From Bacteroidota bacterium (GTDB taxonomy: Bacteria; Bacteroidota; Bacteroidia; Chitinophagales; Chitinophagaceae): a stretch of DNA of 64,000 nt. Positions 9,128-17,831 of this stretch are shown piece after piece. The position numbers were made by a program, and so were the translations under genes. Every line of letters begins with the position of its first letter. Position 1 is the first letter of the stretch. The DNA is taken from assembly GCA_030706685.1 (NCBI GenBank), contig JAUZOA010000002.1, positions 62,001 through 126,000 on the forward strand, in the 5' to 3' direction. A model generated the notes under the pieces. That model did not search any database and had not been told where the DNA came from. It worked only from the letters and a program-made list of their open reading frames with translations.

Positions 9128-9532
9128 ATGATTGATTTTTCTTCAGAAATACAATTCCAAACTACCCGCAGCGGCGGTAAGGGCGGCCAAAATGTAAACA
9201 AGGTGGAAACAGCTGTGATCGGCTCGCTACCGGTTGATACTTCTCTGCTATTGACCGAAGAGCAGAAATCGCTTGTAAAAGAAAAATTATCCAACCGCAT
9301 CACCTCGGATGGCTATCTCCAGGTAAAATCACAGGTACACCGTACGCAACTGGCCAATAAAGAAGAAGTCGTCGAAAAGATCAACCTGTTGATAGCAAAT
9401 GCCCTGAAAAAGAAAAAACCAAGAATAGCCACCCGCATAAGCAAAGCAGCAAAAGAAAAAAGACTGGAGTCTAAAAAGAAACAGGCAGATATAAAGGCAG
9501 GACGGAAGAGATTCAGGCCAGATGAGTATTGA
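9128..9532 (+). CDS. arfB: Alternative ribosome-rescue factor ArfB (YaeJ family)
   Basis: Peptidyl-tRNA hydrolase that frees ribosomes stalled on mRNAs lacking a stop codon. The 134-residue protein has the release-factor catalytic domain with the GGQ motif (GGKGGQNVNKVET, residues about 17-29). The basic C-terminal tail (KKKKPR, KAAKEKRLESKKK) is the part that enters the empty mRNA channel. It lacks the codon-recognition domains of RF1/RF2, as expected for this family. A TAATTTTG box lies upstream, and a GC-rich hairpin (9541-9556) follows the stop. Confidence 0.93.
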   Translation: MIDFSSEIQFQTTRSGGKGGQNVNKVETAVIGSLPVDTSLLLTEEQKSLVKEKLSNRITSDGYLQVKSQVHRTQLANKEEVVEKINLLIANALKKKKPRIATRISKAAKEKRLESKKKQADIKAGRKRFRPDEY

Positions 9533-9540
9533 AACCCTGT

Positions 9541-9556
9541 CTCCGCCCCGGCGGAG
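9541..9556. repeat. Short GC-rich hairpin after arfB
   Basis: CTCCGC (9541-9546) pairs with GCGGAG (9551-9556) around CCCG. No T-run follows, so a role in termination is uncertain. Confidence 0.35.
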
Positions 9557-9629
9557 GGCTTAGATTGAAAAGTCTTTCACTTAACGCATATTCTTTAAAG
9601 ATGAACGTTTATTATACCTGTAACTGAAT

Positions 9630-10670
9630 ATGGCTAAAAGTTTCCTGGTAATATCTTTATTAATAATTTCTATTGCCTTTTTAGCCTGCGGGCTGGAGGC
9701 TTGTCGTAAGAATAATCCTAATCACCTCGAATCTTTACAACAAGTGATCCCGGAAGGTTTTCCGGATCCGGTTTATAAATTTGCCGACAACCCGCTTACA
9801 CACGAAGGTTTTGAACTCGGAAGAAAATTATTTTATGATGGCCGTCTGTCATTAGATGGAAATTTTCCCTGCTCTTCCTGCCACCAGGAGATAGCCGCGT
9901 TTGGCACTTTTCAACATGACCGCAGCCATGGCTATAATGGTTCGCATACCCTGCGCAACGCACCTGTGCTTTTTAATCTCGCCTGGCAATCTGAATTCCA
10001 CTGGGACGGCGAATTCAATTCATTATTTGATGAAGCGGCACAGCCTATCAACGGGCATATTGAAATGGCCGAATCTTTTAACGGTGTAATCAACAAGCTC
10101 GAAAAGGACCAGGACTACCGGGATAGGTTCAGGAAAGTTTTCCGGAGCGACTTTATCAGGCCTGAATTTATCCTCAAAGCCCTGGCTCAATTCACCGGGT
10201 ATATGACATCTGCTAATTCCAGGTATGACCGGTATAAGAAAGGACAAGCTGCATTCAGTGCGCAGGAACTAAGTGGCTACCAGGTATTCCAGGCTAATTG
10301 CTCCACCTGCCATCCCGAACCCCTGTTCACCGATTATAGCTTTCGCAATATCGGTTTGCCTGTAGATAATTTTTTGAATGATTACGGGAAGATGCGTGTA
10401 ACAAAAAACCCGGCTGATTCATTAAAGTTTAAAGTACCGACTTTACGGAATGTCGCTGTTTCGTCCAATTATATGCACGACGGGCGTTTTAATACCCTGG
10501 GGCAATGTATCAATCATTTTCGGACAGGGGTACAGCAAAGCGCCACATTGGATCCTTTATTAATAAATGGCATAACCCTGACCGATATACAGGCTAATGA
10601 CCTGGGTGCATTCCTGCGTACACTTACGGATTCTTCTTTTATTGCAGACCCACGGTTCCAACAGCCCTGA
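9630..10670 (+). CDS. Di-haem cytochrome c peroxidase / MauG-like lipoprotein
   Basis: 346 residues with an N-terminal hydrophobic export segment and a likely lipobox (LEAC at 21-24, or the nearby LAC), so probably a periplasm-facing lipoprotein. Two c-type haem sites are visible: CSSCH near residue 81 and CSTCH near 224, both in the context of the bacterial cytochrome c peroxidase family. A C-terminal MHDGRFNTL supplies the usual distal region of the second haem domain. It would reduce H2O2 with electrons from a small cytochrome, or act in a MauG-like oxidation; the sequence does not decide between these. It ends 10 bases from the convergent coiled-coil gene. Confidence 0.88.
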   Translation: MAKSFLVISLLIISIAFLACGLEACRKNNPNHLESLQQVIPEGFPDPVYKFADNPLTHEGFELGRKLFYDGRLSLDGNFPCSSCHQEIAAFGTFQHDRSHGYNGSHTLRNAPVLFNLAWQSEFHWDGEFNSLFDEAAQPINGHIEMAESFNGVINKLEKDQDYRDRFRKVFRSDFIRPEFILKALAQFTGYMTSANSRYDRYKKGQAAFSAQELSGYQVFQANCSTCHPEPLFTDYSFRNIGLPVDNFLNDYGKMRVTKNPADSLKFKVPTLRNVAVSSNYMHDGRFNTLGQCINHFRTGVQQSATLDPLLINGITLTDIQANDLGAFLRTLTDSSFIADPRFQQP

Positions 10671-10680
10671 CAAAGAAGCC

Positions 10681-11316
10681 TCAGGATTTTCTCTTGCCTT
10701 TCATCGCATCCAATATCTGTTTCTGGTTGTCAACTTCCTTCTGCTGGTTTTCCTGGCTCTTAGCATTATCTTTTAATTCGTCCTGCAGTTTCTTAAGCTT
10801 CTTCTCCATGCTTTCCTGGTCTTCTTTCAGGTCCTTCATCTTCTTTTCCGCTTTATTCACTACCGCTTCCTGCGCCTGGATCTCTCTTTCGAGGTTGAAG
10901 GCTTCCACATCGGGAGACATTTTGTTCATGAAACTTTTCATATTGCTGTTCACAAAAGCGTCGCTGCGGGCCATGATATTTTCGTCGCCCCTGTTCATTA
11001 ACAGGTACACAACGGATTCATCTTTTTCTTTACGGCTTTTTCTCTCCACTTTGATCATATAATCGGCAGGCTCGGAACTGATCTCGCGGATGACCGCATT
11101 TTTGTAAACCAGGAAACCTTTGGATTCTTTTTTCTTATATCCCAGTTTCTCCATCTTATCCACGATCGCGTCTTCCACTACCGACGGGGAATAAGGGAAT
11201 TCGATCACCATGGCTTTCTGATCCTTTTTATCATATTGTACTGAACCTTCGTAAGACTGCGCGGAAACAACCATGGCAGGAATGATCGCCAGGAGACTTA
11301 CCCAAAAGTTTTTCAT
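10681..11316 (-). CDS. Exported protein with C-terminal coiled coil, unknown function
   Basis: 211 residues counted from the ATG at 11316 (MKNFWVSLLA), chosen because a signal peptide then starts at residue 1 (cleavage near VSA-Q); the longer frame upstream adds residues without signal character. The mature N-terminal part, with AMVIEFPYSPSVVEDAIVDK, looks like a small alpha/beta unit. From about residue 115 to the end it is a heptad-rich, Lys/Glu/Gln-rich coiled coil (EKKMKDLKEDQESMEKKLKK). Likely periplasmic. I do not recognise the family. It is convergent with the peroxidase and divergent from the flippase. Confidence 0.65.
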   Translation of the reverse strand: MKNFWVSLLAIIPAMVVSAQSYEGSVQYDKKDQKAMVIEFPYSPSVVEDAIVDKMEKLGYKKKESKGFLVYKNAVIREISSEPADYMIKVERKSRKEKDESVVYLLMNRGDENIMARSDAFVNSNMKSFMNKMSPDVEAFNLEREIQAQEAVVNKAEKKMKDLKEDQESMEKKLKKLQDELKDNAKSQENQQKEVDNQKQILDAMKGKRKS

Positions 11317-11444
11317 AAGCAATTTTTTATAAAGATACAAAGAGGAAAAATCTGTTGCAAGGCCGTTAAAGAAAGCTTTTCCGGCCGGGCTATTCGTTTT
11401 TTGAACAGCCATCAGTTACATTTGCTGACAAATTTCCAATCCTT

Positions 11445-12974
11445 TTGAGCAGCATAAAAAAACTGGCGGGGCAAACAATCTGGTATGGGCTCAGTTCTAT
11501 TGCTGCCCGTTTTATCAATTATTTACTTACTCCTTATCTCACCTACAAATTCCTCGACTGGCAATATGGTGAAATGAGTATCGTATACGCGTTTATTCCA
11601 TTTATGAACGTAATTTATACGTATGGCATGGAAACGGCTTTTTTTCGTTTTGCCAATAAAGCCGACAAGAATAATGTCTATAACAGTACCAGCATATCCC
11701 TGATTATCTCTACCGTTCTGCTTTCATTTGTTTTAATACTCTTGCAACATCCATTGTCCGCCCTGTTGCAGATTAAGCAGCATCCCGAATACCTGTCCAT
11801 GGCCGCTGCTATAATCGGGCTGGACGCGCTGACCACGATTCCATTTGCAAAGCTCCGGCAGGATGGAAGACCCGTAAAGTTTGCATTGACCAAAGTAGGC
11901 GGCATCTGCATTAATATTATCAGTGTTTATTTTTTCCTGAGCGTTTGCCCAACGCTTGCAAAAGACCCTAATAGCTGGGTACAGGTATGGTATAATAAAG
12001 ACTGGGCGGTAGGTTATGTATTGCTTGCCAACCTGATTCAAAATATAGTTACGCTTTTGTTATTGTTAAAACAGTTCCTCGGGTTTGAATGGAAGTTTGA
12101 TAAGCGTTTATGGAAAGAAATGATGATCTATGGGCTCCCCCTGATTATCGCCGGGTTTGCCGGCATGATTAATGAAACATTTGACCGCATTATGCTGGGC
12201 TGGTGGGCGCCTGTGACGCATAAGAAGTCAGTCTTGCTGGCAGTAAGAGAGGCAAAAGCACAGGTAGGGATCTATTCTGCCTGTTATAAATTATCCATCC
12301 TGATTACGCTGGCGGTGCAGGCTTTCCGGATGGGGGCCGAACCATTTTTCTTTAAACAATCCACCGAAGAAAATGCACCGCGGGTATACGCACGGGTGAT
12401 GAAGTTTTTTGTGATCACCCTTTGTCTTATGTTCCTGGTAGTGATGCTATATCTCGATCTATGGAAAAATTTTATTCGCAATCCTGCTATGTGGAAAGGT
12501 TTGAAAGTAGTACCTATACTATTACTGGCTAATATGTTCCTGGGCATTTATTACAGCTTAAGTATCTGGTATAAACTTGGCAATAAAACGCTGGCCGGCG
12601 CCTGGATCACATTGATCGGGGCCATTATTACTTTAGCCATTAATTATTTCCTGATACCTGTTTATAGTTATATGGCTTGCGCCTGGGCCACGTTTGCCTG
12701 CTATGGCAGCATGATGGTGATCAGTTATATCTGGGGACAAAAAGAATATAAAATCCCGTATGCCTGGAAAAAACTATCCGCTTATATTGCCATTAGTGTG
12801 TTATTGTTTGGTCTTCATAAATTATTAGTCAGTTTTATTTCATCAGGGATATTTTATTATGCCAGCGCTACATTGATACTGGGAGCATTTACATTGTTTA
12901 TTCTGAAAATTGAACAAAAAGAATTTCAACGATTGCCGGTCATTGGAAAATATCTTGGCTCAAGCGGCATTTAG
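11445..12974 (+). CDS. Polysaccharide/lipid-linked oligosaccharide flippase (MOP superfamily)
   Basis: 509-residue integral membrane protein with about 12-14 hydrophobic segments, an N-terminal GQTIWYGLSSIAARFINYLL segment and a GLPLIIAGFAGMINETFDR centre, typical of the Wzx/MATE-like polysaccharide transporter group. It would flip a lipid-linked sugar across the inner membrane; the substrate is unknown and no glycosyltransferases lie nearby. The start is TTG at 11445 (frame SSIKKLAGQ), 132 bases from the divergent coiled-coil gene; no in-frame ATG is closer. A small hairpin and a decayed gene follow. Confidence 0.85.
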   Translation: MSSIKKLAGQTIWYGLSSIAARFINYLLTPYLTYKFLDWQYGEMSIVYAFIPFMNVIYTYGMETAFFRFANKADKNNVYNSTSISLIISTVLLSFVLILLQHPLSALLQIKQHPEYLSMAAAIIGLDALTTIPFAKLRQDGRPVKFALTKVGGICINIISVYFFLSVCPTLAKDPNSWVQVWYNKDWAVGYVLLANLIQNIVTLLLLLKQFLGFEWKFDKRLWKEMMIYGLPLIIAGFAGMINETFDRIMLGWWAPVTHKKSVLLAVREAKAQVGIYSACYKLSILITLAVQAFRMGAEPFFFKQSTEENAPRVYARVMKFFVITLCLMFLVVMLYLDLWKNFIRNPAMWKGLKVVPILLLANMFLGIYYSLSIWYKLGNKTLAGAWITLIGAIITLAINYFLIPVYSYMACAWATFACYGSMMVISYIWGQKEYKIPYAWKKLSAYIAISVLLFGLHKLLVSFISSGIFYYASATLILGAFTLFILKIEQKEFQRLPVIGKYLGSSGI

Positions 12975-13013
12975 ACAGGAAAAACATTTTTGCAGTGTAA
13001 ATATCTTCTGTAG

Positions 13014-13034
13014 CAGGGTCAACCCTGTAATTTT
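13014..13034 (+). terminator. Weak terminator-like hairpin after the flippase
   Basis: CAGGG (13014-13018) and CCCTG (13023-13027) with loop TCAA, followed by TAATTTT. The stem is only 5 bp. Confidence 0.3.
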
Positions 13035-13039
13035 AAAAC

Positions 13040-13410
13040 ATGATTATTAAAATATCCCTGTCCTTCAAGGGTTCAAAAGGTGAGAAAAAATTATTTGCCT
13101 TATTTGATACTGTCAGTATCTATTCCTGCATACGGGAAGACCTGGCTGAAAAATTGGCTTTTTAGATAAACTGCCTGAACCAGGATATTTTGAAACAGCT
13201 TCCGAAAATTAATACCTGAAAATCGGGGACGTTATGCGTCTTGAGTGTGACATTAATCACGTTAAACCTTAGCGACGAATTCATGGTGACTTCCGCTTGT
13301 CTGAAGAAATGATTATTGGTGCGACTGCCACGCAGAAATGGCGAATTAAATCAGACTTTGAACACGATACGGTGATCGTAGAGCCAAGAGTAGCAAGATT
13401 GAGGATTTAA
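13040..13410 (+). pseudogene. Decayed retropepsin-like aspartic protease gene
   Basis: Conceptual translation across frames gives one continuous small protein of the bacterial retropepsin-like type. Segment 1 (13040-13162) starts MIIKISLSFKGSKGEKK and has LFDTVSIYSCIREDLAEKL before TAG at 13163. Segment 2, in the next frame from 13168, has KLPEPGYFETASEN, then TAA at 13210, then YLKIGDVMRLECDINHVK. A frame change near 13268 gives LSDEFMVT. A further change near 13300 gives SEEMIIGATATQKWRIKSD and ends at 13410. The catalytic D-[ST]-G-[AS] motif has become DTVS. At least three frame changes and one internal stop show it is dead. The rest of 12975-13524 holds only a short hairpin and AT-rich spacer. 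Confidence 0.8.
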
Positions 13411-13524
13411 ATAAGCTCTTTGGTGTAGTAGTGTTTTATCTAAATTTCACAAAAGACTTATTCCTCTTTCCCAATCCATCCTCACCCCTTCCCTCCCATA
13501 AATGGAGAGGGAGAAACCACTCCG

Positions 13525-14169
13525 CTAATAGAGCTTTACAAACGGATTATTCATCTTTTCAAACCCAATAGTTGTTACCGGCCCATGGCCTGAATATACT
13601 TTTGTTTCATCCGGCAGAGTAAATAATTGTGTTTGAATACTGTTTATCAGCGTGTCAAAATCTCCTCCCGGCAGGTCGGTCTGCCCTATACTTCCATTAA
13701 AAAGTGTATCGCCGCTTATCACAAAACCACCAGCTTCATGATAAAAGGAAAGGCTTCCCGGCGAATGCCCGGGGGTGAACCGAGCCTCTAATTCCTCATC
13801 CCCCACTTTTATTGTTTTACCTTCCTGTAGCCAAGCCAATGGCCCATCGTAGTTGTCAAAAGGCATCTGCCACATCAACCCCGATTGGGGAGCAAAATCA
13901 AGCAGTGGTTTTTCCTTTTCATGGATATGCAACACCAGTCCCCAGATATCCCGTACGAACTGGTTACCAAAAACATGATCGAGGTGGCAATGAGTATTGA
14001 GTAGTAAAACGGGCCGCCAACCCGCTTTTTCAATAGTTGTTTTCAGCTCTTCTTTTTCCTCCGGAAAATAACAGCCCGGATCTATAATGCAGCACTCCCC
14101 TTCTTCGTTATACAAAACATAGGTGTTCTCCTGCACCGGGCTAAATGTGAACGCCTTAACGCTTAACAT
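13525..14169 (-). CDS. MBL-fold hydrolase, glyoxalase II-like
   Basis: 214-residue metallo-beta-lactamase-fold protein. The metal-binding motif THCHLDH is at about residues 59-65, followed by the downstream TPGHSPGSLSFY histidine, the SGDTLF aspartate and the C-terminal SGHGPVTTIG histidine, so a complete di-metal site is visible. Small stand-alone members hydrolyse thioesters such as S-lactoylglutathione or related metabolites; the substrate here is unknown. Cytoplasmic, no signal peptide. It is divergent from the large outer-membrane protein gene, with 214 bases between them. Confidence 0.88.
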   Translation of the reverse strand: MLSVKAFTFSPVQENTYVLYNEEGECCIIDPGCYFPEEKEELKTTIEKAGWRPVLLLNTHCHLDHVFGNQFVRDIWGLVLHIHEKEKPLLDFAPQSGLMWQMPFDNYDGPLAWLQEGKTIKVGDEELEARFTPGHSPGSLSFYHEAGGFVISGDTLFNGSIGQTDLPGGDFDTLINSIQTQLFTLPDETKVYSGHGPVTTIGFEKMNNPFVKLY

Positions 14170-14383
14170 GGATGGTTTTTTGTATTTTTAAAACAGATTT
14201 ATGGGGTGAATGTTCCTGAGGAAATAAAGATACACCCTCATTAACCAATTCATCGTAATTTGGACAGGATTTGGAAGGTCCCGCTGGACAAACCAACTTT
14301 CTTATTCAATAATAACCACAACCGGCAACATAAAGGATAACTAGAACGATTAAATAAGTTATAGAAACAGCAACGAGAGATTT

Positions 14384-17300
14384 ATGAAGCATCTATCAAG
14401 CCTGATTGCCTGCCTTTTTGTTTTTCTCTGGATGGGAACGAATGCGCAGGTCAGCACGGTAGAATTCGGGAAAAACCGGGTTCAGTACCAGAAATTCAAC
14501 TGGAAATATTATCAAACCGAGAATTTTAACACTTATTTCAGCCAGGATGGTCTTGGTCTTGGGAAATACGTGGCCCAGATCGCCGAAGATCAACTGCCCG
14601 GTATAGAAGAATTCGTTGAATATGGATTGCAACGCCGTACCAATATTATAGTCTATAATAATTTCGACGAAATGCAGCAATCCAATATCGGGCTTGGGCT
14701 CGATTGGCAGAATACGGGCGGTATCACCAAGCTGGTGAATAATAAAATGCTTGTTTATTTTGACGGCAACCACGATAACCTGCGCCGGCAAATACGCCAG
14801 GGTATTGCCAGGGTATTGGTCGAAAATATTTTATTCGGGGATGATCTTGGCGAATTCGCAGCCAACCAGGCACTGCTTGATCTTCCCAAATGGCTGACCG
14901 ATGGCTATATCGCTTATGCGGCAGAAAACTGGAGCCCTTCACTGGATGATGATCTCCGTTCCATTATGCTGGCCGGTACTTACACCAATTTTTACCAGTT
15001 TGCTTTTGAAAAGCCAGATCTGGCAGGACATGCTTTCTGGAAATACATTGCCGATAAATATGGCAAAAGCAAAACGACTTATTTGTTATACCTCGCGCGG
15101 GTATACCGCAACCTGAACAGCGCTTCGCAGAAAGTAGCCAAGAAAAAATTCAAAGACGTTTTAAAAGATTTTATGCTGGATGTTCCGCAGGGTTATTATA
15201 AAGATCTCCGTGGCCGCCGTAATGTACCGAAAGGACAATTATCTATCAGCGAAATCATTGACAAAAAAGATTTCATCCGGTTCAATGCCAACCCCCAGCC
15301 TAAAAGTTTCACGTATGCTATGGTAGAATTCAAAAAAGGGGTATACTCTGTGGTATTAATGGAAAACTTTGTAAGCCGTAAAGTGCTGCTGAAATTCGGT
15401 ACAAGATCAAAAGAAGATGAAAAAAACCCCAACTACCCGATATTAGCATGGGATGGAAAGGGGACCCGGCTCGCCGTCCTCTATAGCCAGGAAGGAAAAC
15501 TGAAATTATTTGTATATGACCTGGTAAACCGTTTTAAAGCAGTGAAGCAGGAGCTTCCTATGTTTGACCAGGTGCAGGATATGAAGTACATGCTCGACGC
15601 GAATACGCTTATTTTCAGCGCTATCAGGAGCGGGCAAACTGATATTTACACGTACAAAATAGACAAGCAGTCTTTTGACCAGATCACCAATGATGTATAC
15701 GATGACCTGGATCCGTCATTTGTAGCCTTTCCAAATAAAACAGGGATCATTTATTCCAGTAACCGCCCTTCGGCGAATGCCGCCAGCACCGATGATTCGC
15801 TGCCATCAAAACGTTTTAATATTTTTTTAGTAGACAATTGGAACAAATCGGAGTTCCGGCAAATAACACAGCTTACCGCGTTGAAATATGGTAATGCAAG
15901 ATTCCCATCCCAATACAATACTTCCCATTTTACATTTGTCAGTGATGAAAATGGTATCAATAACCGCTATGCCGGCTTTTTCCGTACAGAAAGAGCGGGG
16001 CTGGATACATTAGTTTTTATCGGGGATGAAATATTACGCAACCCCCCGGCAAGCGAAGTAGACAGTGTATTGAGGGAGTGGAATAAGAACGATATCGATT
16101 CGGTTGGATTTGTTTCAATTACCAATGATTCATCTTATGTATTCCCGCTTACCAACTACCAAAGCAGTTTACTAGAAACAAGAACCGCCGGTGACAACCA
16201 GCAGGTAAGTGAAGTTGTAAAACTTGCCAATGTAAAATTGCTCTACCGGCTGAAAGTGGATGAAAACACACTGCATCGCCGCAATGTATCCGCTAACCCC
16301 ACCCAGTACATGAAGCAGGTCATTGACGCCAATAAAAAAGTGCAGTTGAAAAATGCAGCGGCTGATGAAGAGAACAAATTGGACACTGCGAAAAAGCAAA
16401 CTGATTTTTTCCAAAGCGAGTTCCAGAATGAAAAGCCGGATACGACCAGCAAAAAAGGCAAAGTGGTGGAATCTGAAGAAATAACCAAAGTACAGCCCGT
16501 ATTGCGAAAAGCCAAATTATATGAATACCGCCCCCCGAAATTCTTTGCAGATTATGTGGTAACGGGTTTCAGTAATTCCGTATTACCTGTCAATAAATTT
16601 CAGCCTTATGGCAATGGAGCCGGTCCGATCTATTTATCAAATGGCAATGATTTCAATGGCCTGATACGCCTGGGCACATCCGACCTGATGGAAGATGTAA
16701 AATTCACCGGCGGTGTAAGAATAGCCGCCAACCTCCGGGATAATGATGTGTTATTTGAGTTTTATAATCTTCGCAAAAGACTTGACTGGGGCTTTACTTA
16801 TTTCCGCAGCAGTAACACGGTTTCCTTTGCCGATTTACCTCAATACCTGTGGAAAGAATTTTCTAATTATTACCTCGTCCGGTTAAAATACCCATTCGAC
16901 AGGACAAGAAGCCTGCGGGCTACGATAGGGCCCCGGTTTGATAGATTGTTGGTCACCTCGCGCAATCCCGCTTCCCTGAAATTTCCGGATTCCACAACCA
17001 CTTATGGCCAGTTGAGCCTGGAATATGTGTATGACAATACGTTGAATCCGGCAACCAATATCTGGAACGGCCTTCGCTATAAAGTTTATACAGACTGGTA
17101 TAACCAATTGAGTCACGTTGGCGCCGGTGGCAGGAATCTTTTCAACGTGGGCTTCGATGCGCGTCATTACCTGCCCCTCTATCGCAATCTCATATGGGCC
17201 ATGAGAGCAGCCGGGGACTTTTCATGGGGCGATCAAAAAGTAATTTATTATCTCGGGGGCGTTGACAATTGGTTCTCACCAAAATTCAGTAGCGATAACA

Positions 17301-17734
17301 CCCCTGACCCCAATATAAATTATACTTACCAATCATTAACTGAAAACGTCAGGGGCTTTAAACAGAATGTGGCGAATGGCAACAATGCAGTAGTACTTAA
17401 CAGTGAATTCAGGGTGCCGGTATTTTCTACATTTTTTAATAAGCCTATCAACAATGCATTTCTGCGCAATTTCCAGTTAGTACAGTTCTTTGACCTGGGT
17501 GCGGCATGGGCCGGCTCAATTAAAAATTTAGAAAGGCCTTCCGTTGTATATGGCGCCCCGCCCATTACAGTACGATTAAAAGCAGGCGGTATCGGTCCTT
17601 TCGCCGGTGGTTATGGCTTTGGCGCCAGGAGTACTTTGCTGGGTTATTTCCTTCGAATAGATGCAGCCTGGGAAATGAACCGCTTCTTCAGGGGAAAGCC
17701 GATGTGGTATTTTGCAATGGGACTTGATTTCTAA
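14384..17734 (+). CDS. Outer-membrane protein: pseudo-peptidase, beta-propeller and barrel
   Basis: 1116 residues. Signal peptide 1-21 (cleaved at TNA-Q). Residues about 30-260 resemble the peptidase-MA/gluzincin region: LPKWLTDGYIAYAAENW near 167-183 matches the conserved P-WL-[ED]G-A-Y helix, but where HExxH should lie the sequence is RRQIRQGIARVLVEN, so it is probably inactive. Residues about 300-530 carry WD40-like/TolB-type propeller repeats (LAWDGKGTRLAVLYS, IFSAIRSGQTDIYTYK, DLDPSF, GIIYSSNR). After a charged linker, about 720-1116 looks like an Omp85-type barrel (VRGFKQNVANGNNAVVLNSE, then FRVPVF; C-terminal GLDF). Probably an outer-membrane factor of unknown role. Confidence 0.75.
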   Translation: MKHLSSLIACLFVFLWMGTNAQVSTVEFGKNRVQYQKFNWKYYQTENFNTYFSQDGLGLGKYVAQIAEDQLPGIEEFVEYGLQRRTNIIVYNNFDEMQQSNIGLGLDWQNTGGITKLVNNKMLVYFDGNHDNLRRQIRQGIARVLVENILFGDDLGEFAANQALLDLPKWLTDGYIAYAAENWSPSLDDDLRSIMLAGTYTNFYQFAFEKPDLAGHAFWKYIADKYGKSKTTYLLYLARVYRNLNSASQKVAKKKFKDVLKDFMLDVPQGYYKDLRGRRNVPKGQLSISEIIDKKDFIRFNANPQPKSFTYAMVEFKKGVYSVVLMENFVSRKVLLKFGTRSKEDEKNPNYPILAWDGKGTRLAVLYSQEGKLKLFVYDLVNRFKAVKQELPMFDQVQDMKYMLDANTLIFSAIRSGQTDIYTYKIDKQSFDQITNDVYDDLDPSFVAFPNKTGIIYSSNRPSANAASTDDSLPSKRFNIFLVDNWNKSEFRQITQLTALKYGNARFPSQYNTSHFTFVSDENGINNRYAGFFRTERAGLDTLVFIGDEILRNPPASEVDSVLREWNKNDIDSVGFVSITNDSSYVFPLTNYQSSLLETRTAGDNQQVSEVVKLANVKLLYRLKVDENTLHRRNVSANPTQYMKQVIDANKKVQLKNAAADEENKLDTAKKQTDFFQSEFQNEKPDTTSKKGKVVESEEITKVQPVLRKAKLYEYRPPKFFADYVVTGFSNSVLPVNKFQPYGNGAGPIYLSNGNDFNGLIRLGTSDLMEDVKFTGGVRIAANLRDNDVLFEFYNLRKRLDWGFTYFRSSNTVSFADLPQYLWKEFSNYYLVRLKYPFDRTRSLRATIGPRFDRLLVTSRNPASLKFPDSTTTYGQLSLEYVYDNTLNPATNIWNGLRYKVYTDWYNQLSHVGAGGRNLFNVGFDARHYLPLYRNLIWAMRAAGDFSWGDQKVIYYLGGVDNWFSPKFSSDNTPDPNINYTYQSLTENVRGFKQNVANGNNAVVLNSEFRVPVFSTFFNKPINNAFLRNFQLVQFFDLGAAWAGSIKNLERPSVVYGAPPITVRLKAGGIGPFAGGYGFGARSTLLGYFLRIDAAWEMNRFFRGKPMWYFAMGLDF

Positions 17735-17757
17735 CTATCAATTGACTTTATCAATAC

Positions 17758-17790
17758 GAAAGTCCCCGCAGCAGCAGGGACTTTCTTTTT
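17758..17790 (+). terminator. Terminator of the outer-membrane protein gene
   Basis: GAAAGTCCC (17758-17766) pairs perfectly with GGGACTTTC (17777-17785) around a 10-base loop, followed by TTTTT. It lies 23 bases after the stop and between convergent genes. Confidence 0.85.
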
Positions 17791-17831
17791 CCCATAGGGA
17801 TTTACAAAACCAACTAACAGCATTGAGTCAC

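Noticed and set aside
13484-13516. CTCCC...GGGAG hairpin after the MBL hydrolase stop
   Set aside because: On the minus strand it is followed by GGAAGG rather than T residues; too weak.
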